From the NCBI GenBank assembly GCA_028023455.1, contig JAQFVV010000056.1, positions 1,302,001 to 1,366,000 of the forward strand: a DNA stretch of 64,000 nucleotides, read 5' to 3'. A program made the position numbers and the translations under genes. This document shows positions 57,930-64,000 of this stretch, one piece after another (the stretch's first letter is position 1; each line of letters opens with the position of its first letter). The DNA comes from Epiperipatus broadwayi (lineage: Eukaryota > Onychophora > Udeonychophora > Euonychophora > Peripatidae). Below the pieces are notes generated by a model. It worked only from the letters and a program-made list of their open reading frames with translations, was not told the origin of the DNA and made no database searches.

Positions 57930-59404
57930 ATTATAATGGTCCGAAAAGAAATAGTCTTAACGTATCTGCACTACAAGGGTACCATCTAGGCATTTGAACC
58001 TAGAAAATTTATAAAGTAGGCAGATATGTGCTGTTAAGATCCCACTTTATTTTATATTTAGACCATTAGCTCAAGTCACTAGCTCGGTGGAGATGCAGAG
58101 ATAATAATATATAACTTTGTTTAATCTATATCTTAAATATATATAAAAAATAAGCTACTGCCAGTAATTAACACATGAATAACATTTATTAATGCACATA
58201 TATAATCATTTTAAATTTGAGGAATAACATTTTTTTTTTAATATTACCTTTTAATTTAAATTGTTATTTTAAAATTTTAAATCATCCACACAGATGAATT
58301 TTATATTTATTTTAAGATTGTCGAGTACGAATAAACTACATAGATTGTATTTGAAAAGAAAATATTTTATCCCTTATTTAACCTTAGGTCAAAAGTTCGC
58401 AGTCAAACCGGCTTCAATTCATCTGATACATTGATGTATTCAATGTAGCATGAAAATACAACAGCACTAAATACTATACTGTCAGGAAGGTATATCTGAA
58501 TAGTATGGTTAGAGAAGATATTGACTCTCAACCAAACAGGAATGCTACATCTGTCGGCAAGAAGAACAATAAAAATAAAAACTCCATAGGAAGGGACTGC
58601 ATTTCGTCTTAATATTCCCTTCCATAGGCAAACAGAGGTGTACGGCATATAATGGAGATCTTGCACGTAGCGAACCTCATACTACATCTACTAATTACAC
58701 CAATATATCTAATCCATTGACTTAATTTAACTATGAAACAAATAACCTAAGATTACCCTCCCCTAATTAATTAATATAACATTACAAATCTATATAGCCA
58801 TTCATGTCCGACTTAAATTTAACATTTATATAAATTCGCACAGATGGATTTTATAAAAGTTTGTTGTTTAATGTTGAGTATAGATCAACTACACAGATTA
58901 CACGCTCAAAAACATTTCAACTTAAACATACATGATCAAAATATAAAGTCATTGATGTAATTGCAGAGGGAATTCACTAGAAACCCAATGGCATTCATCA
59001 TAAGATGCAGCATTGACACCAATAACTAAAAAGACATCCGAATAAATACATTTTAGACATTCGACGTAAGATATCATTATTTACCAAATGTCTATATATT
59101 TTAATCATATATGAAAACAAAAACATAATTAAATGTGAACAAATCTATGCCCAACTTGAATTTAAAAAAAATTAAACAATAATTGATTTGGAAAAGTCAG
59201 ATTATAATTCATTTTACAAAAATTAGATTTAGCTTGTTTATTAAACTTGTCAAATCTTGATGAAAGTTCTTAATTACTTTTAAATTTTAAAATTGTTTAG
59301 TTCAATAGCTTACAGTAGAAGAGTCATGGTTCTTGGTGCCAATTCCTGCGTTGTCCCCATTGGAAGACCGGTCTGATTTTCTGGAGGTATCACAGTCATT
59401 TCAT
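57930..59404 (+). mobile_element. Unclassified ~1.47-kb element, copy 2
   Basis: Counterpart of 22352-23819 with the same ends. It contains an extra GGGTACC insertion inside the left hairpin region (CTACAAGGGTACCATCTAGG), leaving the TCTAGG / CCTAGA and ATCTGC / GCAGAT pairings intact. A minus-strand open frame at 58403-58666 is not shared with copy 1 and is not supported as a gene. Confidence 0.8.
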
Positions 59405-59640
59405 ATAATCTTTAATAAATTATTTTGGAAAAAATATGAAACTTTGAACAAACACATACATATGAATATGTTACAGTGAGTTTATAATCTGGCGTGACAT
59501 TTAAGCATGTTTCAATGTAATTTGTCTCATTATAAGATGTGAATATATACATGGTCACCTTATAATATTTATAATGCTAATAAAATAACACACTCACAAT
59601 AACAAATTTCACAAAATACAATCATTTTTACGAAGTGGTA
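59405..59640. other. Short spacer
   Basis: Nothing recognised. Confidence 0.5.
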
Positions 59641-59699
59641 CAATTTAGCGTGATTTACTATCAAGTGGTATGCGAGCCAAAAAAGGTTGGGAAACGCTG
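59640..59699 (-). mobile_element. One terminus of a hAT-type element
   Basis: The sequence ends AAAGGTTGGGAAACGCTG; its complement begins CAGCGTTTCCCAACC, close to the CAGTGTTTCCCAACC ends of SPIN-like hAT transposons. The inner part GTGGTATGCGAGCC is also typical of such ends. No partner terminus or transposase was found, so either a MITE with an unrecognised left end or a fragment. Confidence 0.6.
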
Positions 59700-60201
59700 T
59701 ACTAGAACATTGAAAATAGTGACTACCCCTACAGAATGCCACAAATATATGTCATGAGAAATCTTAACAACTGATCATAAAAATTGCTTAAATCTATACT
59801 AAAAGTCTCGGCTTAATCTATAAAGAAACCTGTCTCTATAATACATTTTGCATACTCATTTAAATATCTTTAATTATTTTATTATGTATTTTATTTATAA
59901 TGTGCATTGGAGTCTTAGTTTTAAGATTTCAAATTTTTAAATTTATTTATCCGAGAGTGTATTGCGAGTTTCTATTTTATACACTTCATGTTTTTCTATT
60001 GTTTATATTACTAACTATTGATAAACACTTGGGCAGATATTAGTAATTTTTTTTTAACTCACCTGTCCCATTTTTATCATTATTAGTTTAGTTAATCTTT
60101 TGAATAGCAGTTTATTGAGTGTATTGTTCTGTTTCTTTTTGTAGAGATTTTGTTTTTCCTACATTTCAGATTACATAATCATTGTTTTCTGTATAAGATC
60201 A

Positions 60202-60247
60202 CATTATAGCAAAGTTTTCCCGCTTGACTTATATATAACCTTTTACA
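60202..60247 (+). repeat. 46-bp exact repeat, copy 1
   Basis: CATTATAGCAAAGTTTTCCC and the following bases to TTTTACA are identical to 63332-63377; flanking sequence differs on both sides. The 3.1-kb interval holds no recognised element. Confidence 0.85.
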
Positions 60248-60360
60248 CTCTCTAATAAATCCACTGCAAAATATAAATCAAACTTTCATATTTTTGTAAA
60301 ATTATTTTGGCTAACATAAATTAAATTTTCTAGGCAGTTAGTGACCTAGTGATGCTCTCA

Positions 60361-60486
60361 GTGATCAAAAGAAATGACCTTTATAATATATATATATTGT
60401 GCTGGTCAAAATATGCATATCTAGTGATCAAAAGAAATGACCTTTATAATATATATATATTGTGCTGGTCAAAATATGCTTATCCC
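60361..60486 (+). repeat. 63-bp tandem duplication
   Basis: GTGATCAAAAGAAATGACCT to AAAATATGC occurs at 60361 and 60424, nearly identical, each with an internal (TA)n. An open frame at 60349-60570 is made by the duplicate. Confidence 0.92.
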
Positions 60487-60569
60487 ACTCTCCAAGCCCC
60501 AGGTCAAACACCTAATGGACAACATAACAATGATGGCACACGAGAATTAATTCTTAATCCGGCCCGCTA

Positions 60570-61970
60570 GCAAATCGGAGAAAACAATAAGACTCATGGA
60601 GTTAAACATATATATAAACAACTTAAATACTAAAGACATTCCAAAGATAAAATCTAATATATTAATTTAATAGGGGTTTTACTAATGAAATAGCTATGGG
60701 CAATTAGTGAATTGGATTGATTTAATAATGAGACAGAAACTGATATATGATGAATTAAAATATATTTATTGACAATTGTTGTTGGCAAATGCGCGCAGGC
60801 ATTTTATTTATAAAGTAACATTACTCTAGGCCATTTAAACAATAATTGATACGTTGGCTATTATTTAATTGCACCAATATTATTTAATGGAAACAAATAC
60901 CTTAATATATACCTAATCACTACATTAACTTTTATCAGTTATGCCCTTTCATCATCAGTCTGTGTGGTTATTATACGTGAAATCAAACCAAGTCTGGTGT
61001 GAAACTTAATAATACATCTGACTATAATACTTTTATATATCAACTATGGGCTTATAAAACATCCCAGATAGCTTTAGATCGAACAGGTTTTCAAGAATGC
61101 TTCGGATCAACGCCAAAGACTGCATATTAGGGAGGAAAGAGTTGGCTATAACGATTTTACTAATATGCTAGGCACAAGTAAAATATAATAATAAAGTTGC
61201 TCTGCGGATGGAAAATAGTTTTAGGGTTTTTGTGACAAACAATGGTTTACCCAATAACCGGTGTCATGCTGCTAAAAAGGGAACCTTTATTGGTTCAATG
61301 AAGTGGCAGGGGATTTACGTGCTAATCTGGCCCATAGCTCAGACTTCGCTACTGCACTACCCATAAAAGAGGAAGATGGGCTGGACTTACCGTGGCTCCA
61401 TCTTATATATATAAAACAGCACAACGAGAAAATATTAATAAGTTTCACATCCGCCAAGCCGAAGGATATTATAAATTAAATATCATATATTAAATGAACG
61501 CTAGTTTATAAGCCTGATCAAAAGAGCCAACTCTTCTGTAGCATGAGAAATACGATATGCTACTGACGGGAATATATATATCTATACAAACTTTACTTTA
61601 TCCCATTCAATCTCTTTAGTTACTTATAACTACTAAACTTTTAAACGGGGGGAGTATATTTAATAAGGGACTTACGAATACTTTACTAAAAAAATATACT
61701 TATGATTGCACTCCAGGCTAGTTTAATCTTTAGTAATATAATAAAGGTTGAAAAGCCACATTTTATATTTGTATTAATTAATTTACTAAATAACAAAATA
61801 TGAATTTGGGTTTCGAAACAGCGCACGAAATGACGCTATATAAATAATACGGAGATTTTAAATTTATATCTTTAAAAACATTCTATAATTAAATGCACAC
61901 CGTTTCGAAACATAGGCATAATTAATAATTATTAAAATAAGCAACAGAAAGGTAAATATACTGCAGTGAT
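60570..61970. other. Unassigned, less A+T-rich region
   Basis: About 60950-61420 contains stretches such as CTGGCCCATAGCTCAGACTT and GGACTTACCGTGGCTCCATC that differ in composition from their surroundings. No frame stays open and no family was recognised. It may be old repeat or non-coding exon material; I cannot choose. Confidence 0.35.
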
Positions 61971-61974
61971 TAAT

Positions 61975-62160
61975 TTATATAGCAAAATATTAATTAACAA
62001 AGAAATTTTGCAAAAGCATTTCATTTATAGATTTCAAATACTATTTAGAAAGAGTTTACAATATTGAATTAATAAAGAAATTTGCAAAAGTATTTCATTT
62101 TATAGAATTTAAATATTATTTGGAAAACAATTTAGAACGAAGTTTACAATATTATGGTTA
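61975..62160 (+). repeat. Imperfect ~80-bp tandem duplication
   Basis: AAAGAAATTTTGCAAAAGCA, ATTTAGAAAGAGTTTACAAT and flanks recur at about 62071-62155 with substitutions and a small insertion. Confidence 0.75.
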
Positions 62161-62236
62161 GCTAACCTGATTTTGAAGAAATAATGATTGTTTTTGAAAT
62201 TCACATAGAGCTCTGCTATTTTAGTAATATTAAAAC

Positions 62237-62420
62237 AGTTCTCCTGTAGATAGACTGGAGATATTCGAACTGGAACGAAGGTGATATTTTTGGCGGCTTG
62301 TAGCATCTTCAATTTAGTTGGGAGATGATTTTAAAATAGTGTTCCTGTAGCTGATTGAAATTGGGATGAAGGCAAGTCCTTTTTAGCGGCTTACGGCATC
62401 TTTTATTTGGTATAAGCTTG
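62237..62420 (+). repeat. Imperfect ~104-bp tandem duplication
   Basis: TCCTGTAG, GGCGGCTTGTAGCATCTTC and related blocks at 62241-62335 recur at about 62343-62415 as GCGGCTTACGGCATCTTTTA. Diverged. Confidence 0.65.
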
Positions 62421-63331
62421 TTGGATGTTGCTTCAGCATTTGATGGATTGAACTCGGCGTTCCATCATGGGAACGGCAGCAAAATTTTGCCTGACTTTAG
62501 CCGGACATGGTAAAATTAACCAATTTATAACTTGGATAGTAATAGCTCTTCAAAAGCAAGATGGAGTATATATTCCCACTTAAAATAAGCCATATTTATA
62601 CTTTTTCACAAAACCTTAACACCTTTTTGGAATTTCGTTTGCCTCGGGACCAATTGACTTTTAATTAAACAAAATAATATAATCCAATTTCTACAACAGA
62701 TAACGTCTCCGAGGTGTTATATTTAATTTACTTAAAATTATTAAAATATATAAATCATATAATTTGATTCAGATTTCACTAATTAAATTCCTTTCTAGGT
62801 GTTATAGAATGTTAAAGCTTAGCAGAAGTAATGGTATTCTGATTTATTCATAAAGTCTTTTGTTGAAACAAAAATCAATCAGTAAACAGATTTTACATTT
62901 ACCCGGGGTGCAATCCTAATTGATTTCTTGTTTACACAAAATTCTCATTTTTAATTACAAAGGATGATTTTTATTTTACTGAAATAAATAACTTTTAACA
63001 TATTTGTTTTTACAAAATAACAAATTGGACAGATTTAAAAAAATAATTTAGTTTCTGTTATATATATAAAACATTAAATCAGAAAACCATTAAATATATT
63101 TTAAAGAAAACATTTTACATTATTTTTATTTAAACTTATATATATATATATCATTCCAATGTTTAACTTATTCATCCACATACGAAATAATAGCGAATAT
63201 AATTAAGAATTGACTGAAAATTAATAAAACATTTTATAATAATTTATGAGCATTTCTCCGCTATAATTTTATCAAACCTGTCAAATTATAGCGTGTTTTC
63301 GTATGTCAATGGACGATGCAATTCAAGTGGC

Positions 63332-63377
63332 CATTATAGCAAAGTTTTCCCGCTTGACTTATATATAACCTTTTACA
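63332..63377 (+). repeat. 46-bp exact repeat, copy 2
   Basis: Identical to 60202-60247 in the same orientation. Confidence 0.85.
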
Positions 63378-63524
63378 TATGACATTTTTACATTTAAGAT
63401 AGGTTCGAAACTAGTTCAGATGAGTAGGTCATTAGGTTGATGGTGAAATGGAAAGAGATTGGAAGGTTTCCGTTTCAATATATATACATATAATATTTAA
63501 TGTTTTCACGGTTGTATGATGTAG

Positions 63525-63582
63525 ATAAATTATAACTTTTTGGGCTGTACCACACAGTACAGCCCAAAAAGTTATAATTTAT
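63525..63582. repeat. Perfect 26-bp hairpin with 6-base loop
   Basis: 63525-63550 is the exact reverse complement of 63557-63582 (core ACTTTTTGGGCTGTAC) around the loop CACACA. There is no terminator context known for such a structure in this setting. Confidence 0.92.
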
Positions 63583-64000
63583 TTATTTATACATATACAC
63601 ACTAAATTTATGAAATTGATTTTAAAGTAAAATTATATGTATTAAGTGAAATTCATTTACATTATAGTTTTGGTAAGCATTTTTTTTAAAAAAGAAAATT
63701 CCAATGAAAAGCAGAAAATATCAAACACATATTTTTAATCACTTATTTACACATGTTGTAACAGTCCTATTTGTACATTCATGCAACAAAATCCAGAGTT
63801 CTGGCAAATTACACTAAAGCTGATCCAAATGAGGGGTTGAGACCTCGAATCTGACCACACTTCAACTCATTTACCAGTGCTCCATGATTTAATACCCTAT
63901 GGATAACATTTATGAGGTTACACTCAGTCTCAATTTTTTTGTGAGCTGACAGAATGGGATGGAACATGAAACTCAGGAATGACCGATAACAAATAATATT
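63583..64000. other. End of window, nothing recognised
   Basis: The last 250 bases are less A+T-rich but stop-filled; no family recognised. Confidence 0.5.

Noticed and set aside
58403-58666. 87-codon minus-strand frame in the 1.47-kb element
   Set aside because: Broken in the copy at 22352-23819, so not a conserved protein.
1-64000. Host genes or a novel multi-gene system
   Set aside because: No exon-like open frames with splice-site support or conserved host domains were found; all recognisable coding sequence belongs to mobile elements.

Overview
The window is strongly A+T-rich eukaryotic DNA, full of (TA)n, (GT)n and (GATA)n microsatellites. It is most likely intergenic or deep-intronic sequence from an invertebrate animal. 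The mix of elements points to a metazoan: a non-LTR retrotransposon whose ORF1 carries a PHD finger and an SGNH esterase, Penelope-like elements with a GIY-YIG endonuclease, ZBED-type hAT transposons, a piggyBac relative and tRNA-derived SINEs. I cannot name the species. No host protein-coding gene, rRNA or intact tRNA gene is supported, and I see no bacterial-type operon structure.

Layout. 0.6-2.4 kb: coiled-coil ORF followed by an integrase-tail-like peptide, possibly an internally deleted LTR retrotransposon. 4.4-5.1 kb: duplicated segment, one copy of which carries a foldback-MITE arm. 6.1-6.9 kb: C-terminal end of a non-LTR ORF2 (minus strand), abutted by a 276-bp foldback MITE. 9.5-13.2 kb: nearly whole but decayed hAT transposon with recognisable ends, an 8-bp target duplication and a nested long-inverted-repeat element. 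13.5-14.7 kb: array of a 414-bp repeat. 14.7-22 kb: mostly featureless, with a Penelope-like tail and short tandem duplications. 22.35-23.82 kb and 57.93-59.40 kb: two copies of an unclassified element of about 1.47 kb. 27.0-29.9 kb: a second class of non-LTR retrotransposon (plus strand) with a clear RT, its 3' end tandemly duplicated to 30.6 kb. 31.1-31.7 kb: piggyBac remnant. 32.0, 41.1 and 46.2 kb: tRNA-derived SINEs. 32.3-33.7 and 38.8-40.1 kb: another repeat pair. 37.6-38.6 kb: second hAT remnant. 41.6 kb: perfect 100-bp-arm palindrome. 43.1-44.2 kb: head-to-head array related to the 13.5-kb array. 44.5-45.1 kb: Penelope-like endonuclease. 47.4-53.0 kb: long non-LTR retrotransposon on the minus strand (PHD, esterase, AP endonuclease, RT, C-terminal domain), interrupted by a Penelope-like fragment and by a 442-bp element with a 12-bp target duplication. 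54.9-55.2 kb: another RT remnant. 59.6-63.6 kb: a hAT terminus, short tandem duplications, a separated 46-bp exact repeat and a perfect hairpin.

Every protein-coding remnant is broken by stops or frameshifts, so the window reads as a graveyard of nested insertions. Relative order can be inferred in places: the Penelope-like and 442-bp elements are younger than the 47-53-kb LINE. The most unusual signal is the set of foldback structures whose two arms are base-for-base identical while the family itself is clearly diverged.
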